Below are positions 8,152 to 17,722 of a DNA stretch of 64,000 nucleotides, piece after piece. A program made the position numbers and the translations under genes. The notes beneath the pieces were generated by a model. It had not been told where the DNA came from. It ran no database searches and saw only the letters and a list, made by a program, of their open reading frames with translations. The DNA is from Lachnospiraceae bacterium (GTDB lineage Bacteria > Bacillota > Clostridia > Lachnospirales > Lachnospiraceae). The stretch spans positions 1 to 64,000 of the forward strand of contig JAEELL010000021.1 of the NCBI GenBank assembly GCA_016282745.1. The letters are read 5' to 3'. Numbering within the stretch: the stretch's first letter is position 1; every line of letters starts with the position of its first letter.

Positions 8152-9612
8152 GTGTATAAAAGAGCAAGTTACAGTTGGATGAAACATATAGATTTTATAT
8201 TGGCTGATTTTCTTTGCATTCATTTTTCATTAACTTTGGCTTATTTTTTAAGAATGTATATTATGAATCAGCATATAAGATTTGTATATAGCTATAGAGG
8301 TTATAGAATGATAGGAATAGTTTTGACTATTCTTCATTTTTGTATAGTTTTTTTTACTAATTCATATTCGGGTATTCTAAGAAGAGGGGATTTGGTGGAG
8401 TTTAGAAAAGTGTTTGTACATAATGCAATTATGACTGCAAGCCTGATTTCCTACATCTATATGATTGGCATAGCTAAGAATATCTCCAGACTGGCTATAA
8501 TTGGATATGTTGTTTTTTCGATTATTATTATGTATTTAGTAAGAATCATTATGAAGAGAATAATTAAAAACAGAAAAGTAGTCGAGGCAAATAAGAGACA
8601 TATTATGATTATTGCCAGAAATACAAATGTTTCTGAAACTGTAAATATATTTAAGAATGACAGTAATGATTGTGAAGTTGTTGGTATTGCAATTTTGACA
8701 GAAAGCGATGAGAATCCTAAGTCAGTTGAGGAAATACCTGTTGTTGCTAAAAATGAAGAAGAAGCTCTCGAATTTGCTGTTAGAAATATAGTTGATGAAG
8801 TGTTCATAATTATTGATAATGACAATTCGAGAAATGTGCAGGAATTAGCGAACAACTTCCTTCAGATGGGAGTTACAGTACATATTAATCTTTCTATGTT
8901 TACAACCGGAATGCCAAATGTAGTAGTGGAAAAGATGAATGGCTACACAGTTATGACATCTTCAATCAATGTGATTACTCCAGCAACTGCTTTCATTAAG
9001 AGACTGGCAGATATAGTATTCGGAATATTGGGATGTTTAGTTACCGGAATATTGTTTGTTATTATAGGGCCGGCAATTAAAATTGCAGACCCGGGACCGG
9101 TATTTTTTTCTCAAAAGCGAGTAGGAAAAAACGGAAGGTTATTCACTATTTATAAATTTCGCTCTATGTATCAGGATGCGGAAGAACGCAAAAAAGAACT
9201 TATGTCAAAGAACAAGATGGAAGGACATATGTTTAAGATGGATGAAGATCCAAGGGTTATTGGCAGTGGCCCGGACGGAAAGAGGAAGGGAATTGGATAT
9301 TGGATCAGAACTTTATCGTTGGATGAGTTCCCTAACTTTTTCAGTATTCTTAAAGGGGATATGAGTCTTGTTGGAACCAGACCACCTACATTAGATGAGT
9401 ATAAAGAATACAGCATTCACCACAAGAGCAGACTTGCTGCCAAGCCGGGACTTACAGGCATGTGGCAGGTAAGCGGAAGAAGTGACCAAACTGATTTTGA
9501 AGAGGTTGTTGCACTTGATGCGGAATATATTAAGAATTGGAGTCTGGCTCTTGATTTTAAAATAATAGTAAAAACTTTCTTTGTAGTAATAGGAAGAAAA
9601 GGATCTATATAA
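8152..9612 (+). CDS. Polyprenyl-phosphate sugar-1-phosphate transferase (priming glycosyltransferase)
   Basis: Starts polysaccharide repeat-unit assembly by moving a sugar-1-phosphate from a nucleotide sugar to undecaprenyl phosphate. The 486-residue layout is the WbaP/CpsE one: four to five N-terminal membrane helices, a soluble middle domain (about 150-270), then a hydrophobic helix and the PF02397 catalytic domain. Visible motifs are FSQKRVGKNGRLFTIYKFRSM, DEFPNFFSILKGDMSLVGTRP and KPGLTGMWQVSGR. The start is GTG 8152 with CTGGAGG upstream. It is the first gene after the operon promoter. The sugar is not predictable. Confidence 0.93.
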   Translation: MYKRASYSWMKHIDFILADFLCIHFSLTLAYFLRMYIMNQHIRFVYSYRGYRMIGIVLTILHFCIVFFTNSYSGILRRGDLVEFRKVFVHNAIMTASLISYIYMIGIAKNISRLAIIGYVVFSIIIMYLVRIIMKRIIKNRKVVEANKRHIMIIARNTNVSETVNIFKNDSNDCEVVGIAILTESDENPKSVEEIPVVAKNEEEALEFAVRNIVDEVFIIIDNDNSRNVQELANNFLQMGVTVHINLSMFTTGMPNVVVEKMNGYTVMTSSINVITPATAFIKRLADIVFGILGCLVTGILFVIIGPAIKIADPGPVFFSQKRVGKNGRLFTIYKFRSMYQDAEERKKELMSKNKMEGHMFKMDEDPRVIGSGPDGKRKGIGYWIRTLSLDEFPNFFSILKGDMSLVGTRPPTLDEYKEYSIHHKSRLAAKPGLTGMWQVSGRSDQTDFEEVVALDAEYIKNWSLALDFKIIVKTFFVVIGRKGSI

Positions 9613-9615
9613 TAA

Positions 9616-10764
9616 ATGGCAAAAGATAATAGTAATGAAAAAAAACTTAATATCGCTATGCTGGGACATAAGGTTGTTCCTTCCAGAAACGGAGGAGTTG
9701 AACTTGTCTTAACTACAATGACCCCGCTTATGGTAGAGAAGGGGCATAAAGTTACATGTTATAATCGTACCGGTGAATCCTACGGTGAAGATTATATAAA
9801 AGATGTGAGTGAAAACAGTTATAAGGGAGTTGAACTGAAGAGGGTATTTTCCATACCGATAAAGGGAATATCAGCTATGACGGCATCTCTTTTTTCCGCT
9901 TTAGTGGTGTCTTTTGGAAAGTATGATGTGGTTCATTTTCACGCAGAAGGACCAGGTGCAACATTGTGGATTCCCAAATTGTTTGGTAAAAAATGCATTG
10001 CTACAGTTCACGGTCTTGATTGGCAGAGAGCAAAGTGGAAAAAAGGTTTTGGATCAAAGTATATAAAATTTGGTGAAAAGGTAATTGCAAAGCATGCTGA
10101 TGAAATAATCGTGCTTAGCAAAAATGTTCAACAGTATTTTCTTGAAAAATATGGAAGAGAGACTGTTTTCATTCCAAATGGCGTAGCAAAACCGGTTGTC
10201 AGAAAAGCCAACCTAATAAAAGAAAAGTTTGGACTTGAGGGTAATGATTATTTTTGCTCACTATCAAGATTAACTGAAGAGAAAGGTATTCATTACCTTA
10301 TTGATGCATACAAAAAAATAAATACTGATAAAAAACTTGTAATTGTCGGTGGAACAAGTGATACAGACGATTATGTTGCAAGATTAGAAGCGATGGCAAT
10401 GGATAATCCCAACATAATATTTGCAGGATTTGCCAGTGGTGAATTGCTCGATGAATTATACAGTAATGCATATGTTTATGTTTTGCCATCAGACCTTGAG
10501 GGAATGCCACTCAGTTTGTTAGAAGCAATGTCGTATGGAAATGCAGTTATAGGTTCAGATATTCCTGAGATTGCAGAAGTGGTTGAAGATAAGGCATTTT
10601 TATTTGAAAAAAGTAATATAAATGATTTGGCAGAAAAAATGCAGTTGTTATCGGATGATAATGACCTGGTTAATAAATTAAAGAGTGAGTCATCAGATTT
10701 TATTTGTGGAAAATATAATTGGGATGGCGTAGTTGGCGAGACGTTGAAGTTGTACAAAAAATAA
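9616..10764 (+). CDS. Glycosyltransferase family 4
   Basis: Cytoplasmic GT-B enzyme that probably adds a sugar to the lipid-linked repeat unit. At 382 residues it has an N-terminal acceptor domain beginning with LNIAMLGHKVVPSRNGGVE. The C-terminal donor-binding region carries PSDLEGMPLSLLEAMSYG, the EX7E-like signature of GT4. It starts three bases after the priming transferase stop, so the two are cotranscribed. Donor and acceptor are unknown. A hairpin with a T run follows it. Confidence 0.9.
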   Translation: MAKDNSNEKKLNIAMLGHKVVPSRNGGVELVLTTMTPLMVEKGHKVTCYNRTGESYGEDYIKDVSENSYKGVELKRVFSIPIKGISAMTASLFSALVVSFGKYDVVHFHAEGPGATLWIPKLFGKKCIATVHGLDWQRAKWKKGFGSKYIKFGEKVIAKHADEIIVLSKNVQQYFLEKYGRETVFIPNGVAKPVVRKANLIKEKFGLEGNDYFCSLSRLTEEKGIHYLIDAYKKINTDKKLVIVGGTSDTDDYVARLEAMAMDNPNIIFAGFASGELLDELYSNAYVYVLPSDLEGMPLSLLEAMSYGNAVIGSDIPEIAEVVEDKAFLFEKSNINDLAEKMQLLSDDNDLVNKLKSESSDFICGKYNWDGVVGETLKLYKK

Positions 10765-10768
10765 AAGA

Positions 10769-10793
10769 GCCGCCTTTATTGGTGGCGTTTTTT
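10769..10793 (+). terminator. Intra-operon terminator or attenuator
   Basis: GCCGCC (10769-10774) pairs with GGTGGC (10781-10786, one G-U) over the loop TTTATT, followed by GTTTTTT. It lies between two glycosyltransferase genes on the same strand and ends 20 bases before the next start. Confidence 0.65.
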
Positions 10794-10812
10794 ATTGTCA
10801 AGGGAAGATAGA

Positions 10813-12012
10813 ATGAAAGTATTAATGGTTAACAAGTTTTTGCATCCTAACGGAGGATCAGAGACATATATATTTAAATTAGGCGAATATTTAGTAAGCA
10901 AGGGACATGAAGTTCAGTATTTTGGAATGGAACATGAAGGAAGATGTGTTGGAAATAATGTTGACTCATATACCTCGGACATGGATTTTCATGGTGGAAG
11001 TAAATTGTCAAAAATTACATATCCAATAAAGACTATTTATTCGAGAGAAGCAAGAATACAAATTAGAAAAGTTTTAGATGATTTTAAGCCTGATGTCATG
11101 CATCTCAACAATTTCAACTATCAGCTGACTCCTAGTGTTATTCTCGAGGCAAAGAAATGGAGCAAGGATAATAATAAAAAATTGAAAATAGTGTTTACTG
11201 CGCATGATTATCAGCTGATTTGTCCGAATCATATGATGAACAATCCGAATACCGGTGAAAACTGCGAGAAATGTGCAGGCGGAAAATTTGGGAACTGCCT
11301 AAAGGGAAAATGTATTCACGGCTCAACATTAAAGAGCGCGGTAGGAATGGCGGAAGCAGTTTTTTGGAATAAAATCAATAAGGCATACAAGCATATTGAC
11401 TCGATAGTATGCTGTAGTGAATTTATGAAGTCAAAGATGGATATTAATCCTATATTTGCAGATAAGACGATAGCTATTCATAATTTTATAGAAGAAACAG
11501 AACACATGAATGTTGAAAAAGAAGATTATATTCTGTATTTTGGAAGATTTTCAAAGGAAAAAGGAATAGAGTCCTTGCTTAAGGTGTGTGAAAGCCTTCC
11601 GGACATTCAATTTAAATTTGCAGGAACAGGTCCATTGGAGGATAAAGTTAATGGAATAAGTAATATTGAAAATCTGGGGTTTGTAACAGGAAAAGATTTG
11701 GAATTACTTATCAGAAAAGCAATAATCAGTGTATACCCGTCGGAATGGTATGAGAATTGTCCGTTTTCGGTAATGGAGAGCCAGATGTTTGGAACTCCGG
11801 TATTGGGTGCTGACATTGGCGGTATTCCGGAACTAATACAGGTTGGAAAAACAGGAGAGTTGTTTGAAAGCGGAAATGTTGCTGAATTGAAGGATAAGAT
11901 TGAAGCAATGTGGAAAAACGCCAAGAATGGAAAGTATACTGACTGTGATAGGGTGACAGATTTCGATGGCGTTGAAGAGTATTATAATAAGTTGATAAAA
12001 ATATATAGCTAG
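10813..12012 (+). CDS. Glycosyltransferase family 4 with a cysteine-rich insert
   Basis: A 399-residue GT4 enzyme starting MKVLMVNKFLHPNGGSETYI, with the glycine-rich loop that binds the nucleotide sugar. Between about residues 140 and 175 it has a cluster of cysteines (CPNH, CEKC, NCLKGKC), a likely metal-binding insert known in some GT4 proteins that follow the TAHDYQLICPN motif. The donor site is YPSEWYENCPFSVMESQMFG. ATG 10813 with AAGGGA upstream is preferred to TTG 10795, which lies in the terminator. Substrate unknown. Confidence 0.88.
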   Translation: MKVLMVNKFLHPNGGSETYIFKLGEYLVSKGHEVQYFGMEHEGRCVGNNVDSYTSDMDFHGGSKLSKITYPIKTIYSREARIQIRKVLDDFKPDVMHLNNFNYQLTPSVILEAKKWSKDNNKKLKIVFTAHDYQLICPNHMMNNPNTGENCEKCAGGKFGNCLKGKCIHGSTLKSAVGMAEAVFWNKINKAYKHIDSIVCCSEFMKSKMDINPIFADKTIAIHNFIEETEHMNVEKEDYILYFGRFSKEKGIESLLKVCESLPDIQFKFAGTGPLEDKVNGISNIENLGFVTGKDLELLIRKAIISVYPSEWYENCPFSVMESQMFGTPVLGADIGGIPELIQVGKTGELFESGNVAELKDKIEAMWKNAKNGKYTDCDRVTDFDGVEEYYNKLIKIYS

Positions 12013-12031
12013 ATGATACATAGGTGTAAGA

Positions 12032-12910
12032 ATGATATATGAGATTGGTGTAAGTATTAAGACAAAGAAATACAAAAATATAAAGAATTGTATAAAGAGT
12101 ATTTTACCAAGTAAGTTTGTAAGCAATATGGTTTTTTTGAAAAACCGTCACAGGCTGATTGATTATAAAAACCCGGTAATGATGGATGAAAAGTTGTTGA
12201 TACTTAAGGATGGCGTGTACAGGAATAATCCTCTGATTGTTAAGTGCACCGATAAGAATCAGGTGAGGCAGTATATTGCCGATAAAGGATATGAGAATAT
12301 ACTGATTAATAATTATGGTGTATATGATTCCGCAGATGATATTGAGTGGGAAAAGTTTCCGGAAAAATATGTATTAAAGTGTAATCATGGCAGCGGCTAT
12401 AATATCATTGTTAAAGATGGAAATATAAATAAAGACGAAGTAAAAAAGAAACTGGCAGGATGGCTTAAAGAAGATTATGCAGTAATCAGTGGAGAAAAGC
12501 ATTATCATAAGATTCCAAGAAAGATAATTGCTGAAGAGTTTATTGAAAATAAAGCAGGAGAACTGCCAAACGACTACAAGTTTTTTGCAAGTCGCGGAAA
12601 CATATTTGCAATTCTGATTGTCAGTGGAAGAGGTAAGAAGAAACAGAGAATATATGTAGATGACAAATTTGAAGATTTGGGCTATGTTCAGTCTCAGGGG
12701 GATTATAAAGAAATGAAACCTGAATCCTTTGACAGAATGTTAGAGATTGCAAGAGAATTGAGTAAAGATTTTCCGTTTGTAAGAGTAGATTTATATGATA
12801 TGGACGGAAAGGTTGTATTTGGTGAACTGACATTTACACCACACGGATGCAATCACGACTATCTTAGCGACGAAGTACAGACATGTATGGGGAAAAATAT
12901 TATTATATAG
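12032..12910 (+). CDS. TupA-like ATP-grasp protein
   Basis: A 292-residue protein of the TupA-like ATP-grasp family, often annotated as a glycosyltransferase in capsule loci. The family is thought to ligate a carboxylate and an amine, as in teichuronopeptide synthesis. Visible features are YVLKCNHGSGYNIIV (the ATP-binding lysine and loop), the central PRKIIAEEFIE, and GELTFTPHGCNHDY near the end, where metal and ATP ligands fall. It may add an amino acid or peptide to a uronic acid in the polymer. The family is clear; the reaction is inferred. Confidence 0.8.
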   Translation: MIYEIGVSIKTKKYKNIKNCIKSILPSKFVSNMVFLKNRHRLIDYKNPVMMDEKLLILKDGVYRNNPLIVKCTDKNQVRQYIADKGYENILINNYGVYDSADDIEWEKFPEKYVLKCNHGSGYNIIVKDGNINKDEVKKKLAGWLKEDYAVISGEKHYHKIPRKIIAEEFIENKAGELPNDYKFFASRGNIFAILIVSGRGKKKQRIYVDDKFEDLGYVQSQGDYKEMKPESFDRMLEIARELSKDFPFVRVDLYDMDGKVVFGELTFTPHGCNHDYLSDEVQTCMGKNIII

Positions 12911-12928
12911 AAAGAGGATTATATTGAC

Positions 12929-14386
12929 ATGTCAAATATGAAAAAAAACTATCTGTATCAGGTATGTTACCAATTTTTAATTTCAGTATTGCCGTTTATT
13001 ACTTCACCATATATTTCCAGAGTTTTAGGCGCAGACGGAATCGGGAAGTATTCATTTACATATGCAGTTATTACATATTTTAAAATATTTGCAGCTCTTG
13101 GAATTGCAAATTATGGAAACAGATGCATTGCAAGGGTGAGAGATAACCAAAAAGAACTGAATAAAACATTTTCCAGTCTGTTTTGCCTGCATGCACTTTT
13201 GTCACTCTTGGTTATTGTGGCATATTTGGTATACTGGATATTTTTCTGTAAAGCAGACAAAATAATTGCCCTTGTACAGATTTTTTATCTAGTTGGAGAG
13301 ATGTTTGACATAAACTGGTTCTTTTTCGGACTGGAGCAATTTAAAATAACAGTTACAAGAAATTCAATAATAAAAATATTAACTGCAGTTTCTATATTCG
13401 CATTTGTACACAAAAAATCCGATTTGTTTATCTATGTATTTATTATGGCATTTGGAAATGTAATAAGTACATCTGCGGTATGGTTCTTTTTCCCTAAATT
13501 TGCAAAATTCAGCAAATTTTCTTTAAGGGATATGTTTTCGCATCTAAAACCAATGATGATACTGTTTTTTGCGGTAATCGCAATTTCTGTTTTCAGTTAC
13601 ATGGATAAGATTATGATTGGTAAACTTAGTGACAAAACACAACTTGGCTTTTATGAAAATGCATGGAAGATGATAGAATTCCCTGTTGGATTTATCACAG
13701 CTCTTGGAACCGTAATGTTACCCAAAATATCTAACCTTGTAAAAAAAGGAAAAGATGAGGTTATTGACAGTTATATTTATCAGTCGATGAGATTTTCAAT
13801 GGTTGCTGCGATAGCCATAGCTTTTGGGATTGCTTCAATAGGAAAAGAATTTGCGGTTGTTTTTTGGGGAAAGGACTTTTATACAAGTGGTATCCTCATG
13901 ATTATCTTATCGGTTACTGTGGTTCTCATGTCTTGGAACGGAGTGATTAGAACTCAGTTTTTGATTCCAAGACAGCATGATAAGGTATATCTTCTGGCGG
14001 TATGCACCGGTGCAGTGGTAAACTTTGTTGCAAACTATATTCTTATACAGAAGTATGCAGCAGCAGGTGCAGCTGTTGGAACTGTACTTGCATATGTTGG
14101 AATATGTGTGATACAAACCGGATATGCAAGCAATGTACTATCTGTTGTGAAGTACTTTGTTGAGAGTGTTCCATACATTGTAATAGGAATAATAATGTAC
14201 GTATGTGTTAGGGGTATTGCAGGGCTTGGCGGAAATACTGTCTTGGGACTGGTATTTGACGTTTGCGTTGGAGCAGCGGTGTTTGGAAGCCTGAGCTTGA
14301 TTTATGCTCTTGCGTTTAAGGACAAATTTATTCTTGAAAAAATAGACCAAATGAAGAAAATGATAGTTGAAAAAGTTAAGAGATAG
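12929..14386 (+). CDS. Oligosaccharide flippase (Wzx-like, MATE/MVF superfamily)
   Basis: Membrane protein of 485 residues with about 12-14 predicted hydrophobic helices. It starts YLYQVCYQFLISVLPFITSP and contains RVLGADGIGKYSFTYAV, the usual N-terminal signature of polysaccharide exporters. It should move lipid-linked repeat units across the membrane for the Wzy-like polymerase encoded at about 18.7-20.1 kb. It is part of the tightly spaced operon. Confidence 0.9.
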   Translation: MSNMKKNYLYQVCYQFLISVLPFITSPYISRVLGADGIGKYSFTYAVITYFKIFAALGIANYGNRCIARVRDNQKELNKTFSSLFCLHALLSLLVIVAYLVYWIFFCKADKIIALVQIFYLVGEMFDINWFFFGLEQFKITVTRNSIIKILTAVSIFAFVHKKSDLFIYVFIMAFGNVISTSAVWFFFPKFAKFSKFSLRDMFSHLKPMMILFFAVIAISVFSYMDKIMIGKLSDKTQLGFYENAWKMIEFPVGFITALGTVMLPKISNLVKKGKDEVIDSYIYQSMRFSMVAAIAIAFGIASIGKEFAVVFWGKDFYTSGILMIILSVTVVLMSWNGVIRTQFLIPRQHDKVYLLAVCTGAVVNFVANYILIQKYAAAGAAVGTVLAYVGICVIQTGYASNVLSVVKYFVESVPYIVIGIIMYVCVRGIAGLGGNTVLGLVFDVCVGAAVFGSLSLIYALAFKDKFILEKIDQMKKMIVEKVKR

Positions 14387-14397
14387 GGTGAGAAAAA

Positions 14398-15525
14398 GTG
14401 AGTGTTGGATTATTATTTGGTGGAGATATAGTAATAGCAGATGGTGTTGTGAATGATAAATTATGCAGTGATGAGTTTGAATCAATCATAAAGGAGTGCG
14501 ATGTTGTATGTTGCAATTTTGAAGCTCCAATCATAGAAAACGGGACTGCAAAAAAGAAGGTGGGGCCAAATAATAACAACTCGAAGAATACAATTCATCT
14601 CTTAAAAGATGCGGGATTCAATCTTTTTACTCTGGCAAATAATCATGTTTTTGATTACGGAGTGGAAGGGATAGAAGATACAATAGGCGAAATTAATAAT
14701 AATAAAATAAATCATATCGGAGCAGGAATAACAGCTGAATCTATTTACGAACCTTACATATATGAAAAAGAAGATGTAAGGATTGGAATTATCAATTTTG
14801 CAGAAAATGGATTTGGGGCAGCTCTTGAAGGTGATAAATACGGATATGCTTATTTGTTTATTGAGAATAGAAAACACTTAATCACTGATTTGAAAGAAAA
14901 ATGTGACTATGTTATTGTGGTGTGTCATGCCGGAGCAGAGATGTGGGATTATCCTCTACCGGAATGGCGAAAAGAGTACAAGAGTATTATTGATGAAGGT
15001 GCCGATGTGATTATTGCCCATCACCCTCATGTTCCACAGGGATACGAAGAGTATAAGGGAAAACCTATTTTTTACAGTTTGGGTAATTTGGCTTTTGATA
15101 AAGGTAAAGGAGCAAAGAAACCTGAGACAATTTGTGTTAAGTTAGTGGCAGACAAGCAGTCGGTCAGTTATGAGATAATTAATACTGTGTTTAGAAACAG
15201 TCAGATCCAAATAAATCAGAGTGAACAATTTGTTGAGCATTTTAGAAAAAGTTGTGATATATTAAAGGATGATGAAAAATATATCAAAGCTGTTGATGAG
15301 AAGTGCGTTGATATGTACAAAAGAATATACAGAAACTATTATGAGCGAATAGCATGCAAATACAGAGGAGGCATAAAAGAAAAAATGAAGAGTGTTGCAA
15401 AAAAACTTATTGTGAAGAACTCGTTTCAGGATATTTGGCTGTATCATAATATTTCTATAGAAACTCATCTGTTTATATGTAAAAGAGCGGTGAGAATTCT
15501 TTTGAAAAAAGAAGAAATACTATAA
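14398..15525 (+). CDS. CapA family protein (poly-gamma-glutamate synthesis-type metallophosphatase fold)
   Basis: A 375-residue PGA_cap family protein. The calcineurin-like fold is shown by LLFGGDIVIADG near the start, FEAPI, LANNHVFDYG (about residue 80), CHAGAEMW and IAHHPHVPQGYEEYKGKPI. No transmembrane anchor is obvious and the start is GTG 14398, so it may act in the cytosol. In capsule loci such proteins are linked to polymer transport or phosphoester trimming. The role here is unknown. The 110-residue C-terminal extension is basic and helical. Confidence 0.82.
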   Translation: MSVGLLFGGDIVIADGVVNDKLCSDEFESIIKECDVVCCNFEAPIIENGTAKKKVGPNNNNSKNTIHLLKDAGFNLFTLANNHVFDYGVEGIEDTIGEINNNKINHIGAGITAESIYEPYIYEKEDVRIGIINFAENGFGAALEGDKYGYAYLFIENRKHLITDLKEKCDYVIVVCHAGAEMWDYPLPEWRKEYKSIIDEGADVIIAHHPHVPQGYEEYKGKPIFYSLGNLAFDKGKGAKKPETICVKLVADKQSVSYEIINTVFRNSQIQINQSEQFVEHFRKSCDILKDDEKYIKAVDEKCVDMYKRIYRNYYERIACKYRGGIKEKMKSVAKKLIVKNSFQDIWLYHNISIETHLFICKRAVRILLKKEEIL

Positions 15526-15549
15526 TAATTATTAGGAGAAAACAATAAA

Positions 15550-16725
15550 ATGAAGAAACTGAATGGTACAGTAATAGTGACATACCGATGCAATGCAAGA
15601 TGTACAATGTGTAATAGGTATAAGGCTCCTTCCAAACCTGAGGAGGAGATAACTGTTGAGGCAATAAAGAAGATGCCGCAGATGTATTTTACAAATATTA
15701 CAGGCGGTGAGCCTTTTATCAGAACCGATTTGAAGGATATTGTAAGAGAGTTATACAAGAAATCAGACCGAATAGTTATTTCGACAAATGGTTTCTTTAC
15801 TGACCGAATTATAGATTTGTGTAAAGAATTTCCACAGATAGGAATTAGAATATCAATTGAGGGACTCGAAGAGACAAATAATTCAATCAGAGGACTTGAA
15901 GACGGATACAATAAGGGATACACCACATTAAAGAAACTTGTTGAAATGGGAATGAAGGATGTTGGATTTGGAATGACTGTTCAGGATGCCAATGCAAAAG
16001 ACCTTGTTGCACTGTACAAGATTTCCGATGAAATGAATATGGAGTTTGCCACTGCAAGTCTACATAACAGTTTCTATTTTGTTGAGGCTAAAAATGTAAT
16101 AAAAGACAGACCGATGGTCGCAAAGGAATTTGAAAAGCTTATAAATGAGTTGCTGAAATCAAAAAGTCCTAAGAAATGGTTTAGGGCATATTTTAATCAT
16201 GGACTTATCAATTATATATATGGACAGAAGAGATTACTCCCTTGCGATATGGCATTTGATACTTTCTTTGTTGATCCTTACGGAGATGTTATGCCTTGTA
16301 ACGGAACAAAAAATAAGGAAGTTATGGGCAATATCAATGAAGTTGAACGTTGGGAAGAATTGTGGGAAAGTGATAAAGCAGAGAATGTTAGAAACAAAGT
16401 TCGTCATTGTGACAGACAATGCTGGATGATTGGTTCCGTAAGCCCTGCAATGCACAAGTATATATGGAAACCTGCCCTGTGGGTACTGTTACATAAGATT
16501 AAGTTTTGGACAAATAATAAGTACAGTATGTTTGAAAATAAGATAGTAAGAGACTATCGTGACGGAAAGGTATCCAAAGAAGAACTTGATAAGTGTTCTA
16601 CTTGCGATTTTAACTCAGCAATAAGTGACGGATTGAGTGAAATGTCACGTGAACAGCTTAAAAATAAATCGGGTGAGGAAATCGTTGACGAAGATATTTC
16701 AAAACAGATGGAGACAGAAAAATGA
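15550..16725 (+). CDS. Radical SAM/SPASM protein in the polysaccharide locus
   Basis: A 391-residue radical SAM enzyme. The [4Fe-4S] motif CNARCTMC is at about residues 15-22, and TGGEPF and ISTNGF follow as in SPASM-type enzymes. Further cysteine groups (LPCD, MPCNGT, HCDRQCW, CSTC) should bind auxiliary iron-sulfur clusters. It overlaps the next sulfotransferase-like gene by ATGA. No ribosomal-peptide precursor is visible nearby, so the substrate is probably a sugar or lipid-linked intermediate. That is inference. Confidence 0.88.
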   Translation: MKKLNGTVIVTYRCNARCTMCNRYKAPSKPEEEITVEAIKKMPQMYFTNITGGEPFIRTDLKDIVRELYKKSDRIVISTNGFFTDRIIDLCKEFPQIGIRISIEGLEETNNSIRGLEDGYNKGYTTLKKLVEMGMKDVGFGMTVQDANAKDLVALYKISDEMNMEFATASLHNSFYFVEAKNVIKDRPMVAKEFEKLINELLKSKSPKKWFRAYFNHGLINYIYGQKRLLPCDMAFDTFFVDPYGDVMPCNGTKNKEVMGNINEVERWEELWESDKAENVRNKVRHCDRQCWMIGSVSPAMHKYIWKPALWVLLHKIKFWTNNKYSMFENKIVRDYRDGKVSKEELDKCSTCDFNSAISDGLSEMSREQLKNKSGEEIVDEDISKQMETEK

Positions 16726-17711
16726 GAGTTGTAACATGTGTTAGTTTTCATGGCACCGGTTCGGGAGCGGTTGATGATTTTTTGAAAGAATTTGACAATT
16801 GTCCTTCTGCACCCAGTGATGTGGAATGTAGATTTTTGCAGGATCCTGATGGCGTGTCGGATCTTGAGTATAACCTGATAGAGAATCCTCACAGGCTGAA
16901 TTCGGGATATGCACTTAAAAGATATCTTAAATTCGCCAAGGAAAGTGAGTGGACATACAGCAGAATATTTGGAAATAAATGGATGGAGTATTCAAGAGAG
17001 TACATTGACAGCCTTATATCGGAAAAGTATAAGGGATATTGGCACGGTGATTTGAAATTACTTAGTCCTGTAGAAAAACTGATATATTACGGAAGACGCG
17101 GTGTTAATAAGTTGCGCCCTAAGAAATTTAAAAAGCCTTGCAATTATAATTATTATCCTAACAAAGATTTTTGGCATAGTTATATAACCAGAGACAAATT
17201 TATTCAGGAAACGCAGAACTATGTAGAGAGATTATGCGGACTTCTCAATCCCGAGGGCTATGAGTTAGTTGTTTTGGATCAGTTGGTTGCAACTTCAAAT
17301 ATAAAAAGATATTTTGACTATGTGAAGGATTTGAGGGTTATTGTTGTGGACAGAGATCCAAGAGATCTTTATATAAATTGCATGGAAGCAAAGGGGCATG
17401 TACTTCCAAAAGATCCGGAAGTGTTTGCAAGAGTATACAGAGATCAGAGAGAGATGATGGGCGAAATTCCCGAAAATCTTCAAGTATTAAAAGTAATGTT
17501 TGAGGATCTTATATTTAACTATGAAGAAACAACTCAGAAGATAATGGATTTTATCGGACAGACTGAAGAACACCACATAAAGAAAAAACAGATATTTGAT
17601 CCTGCGGTTTCAAAGAAAAATACCAAAATGTGGGAAAGGTTGTCAAAATATTCAGATGCTGCAAAATATTTAGAAAAAGAGCTTCCGGAATATCTCTATA
17701 ATTACAAATGA
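16722..17711 (+). CDS. Sulfotransferase-like protein
   Basis: A 329-residue protein with features of PAPS-dependent sulfotransferases: an N-terminal glycine loop FHGTGSGAVDDF (residues 9-20) where the 5'-phosphosulfate loop belongs, and VVDRDPRDLYIN, resembling the 3'-phosphate site. The start overlaps the radical SAM stop (ATGA), implying translational coupling. No PAPS-making genes are in the window. It could sulfate the exopolysaccharide, or be a family member with another donor. Confidence 0.68.
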   Translation: MRVVTCVSFHGTGSGAVDDFLKEFDNCPSAPSDVECRFLQDPDGVSDLEYNLIENPHRLNSGYALKRYLKFAKESEWTYSRIFGNKWMEYSREYIDSLISEKYKGYWHGDLKLLSPVEKLIYYGRRGVNKLRPKKFKKPCNYNYYPNKDFWHSYITRDKFIQETQNYVERLCGLLNPEGYELVVLDQLVATSNIKRYFDYVKDLRVIVVDRDPRDLYINCMEAKGHVLPKDPEVFARVYRDQREMMGEIPENLQVLKVMFEDLIFNYEETTQKIMDFIGQTEEHHIKKKQIFDPAVSKKNTKMWERLSKYSDAAKYLEKELPEYLYNYK

Positions 17712-17722
17712 GAGGATAAATT

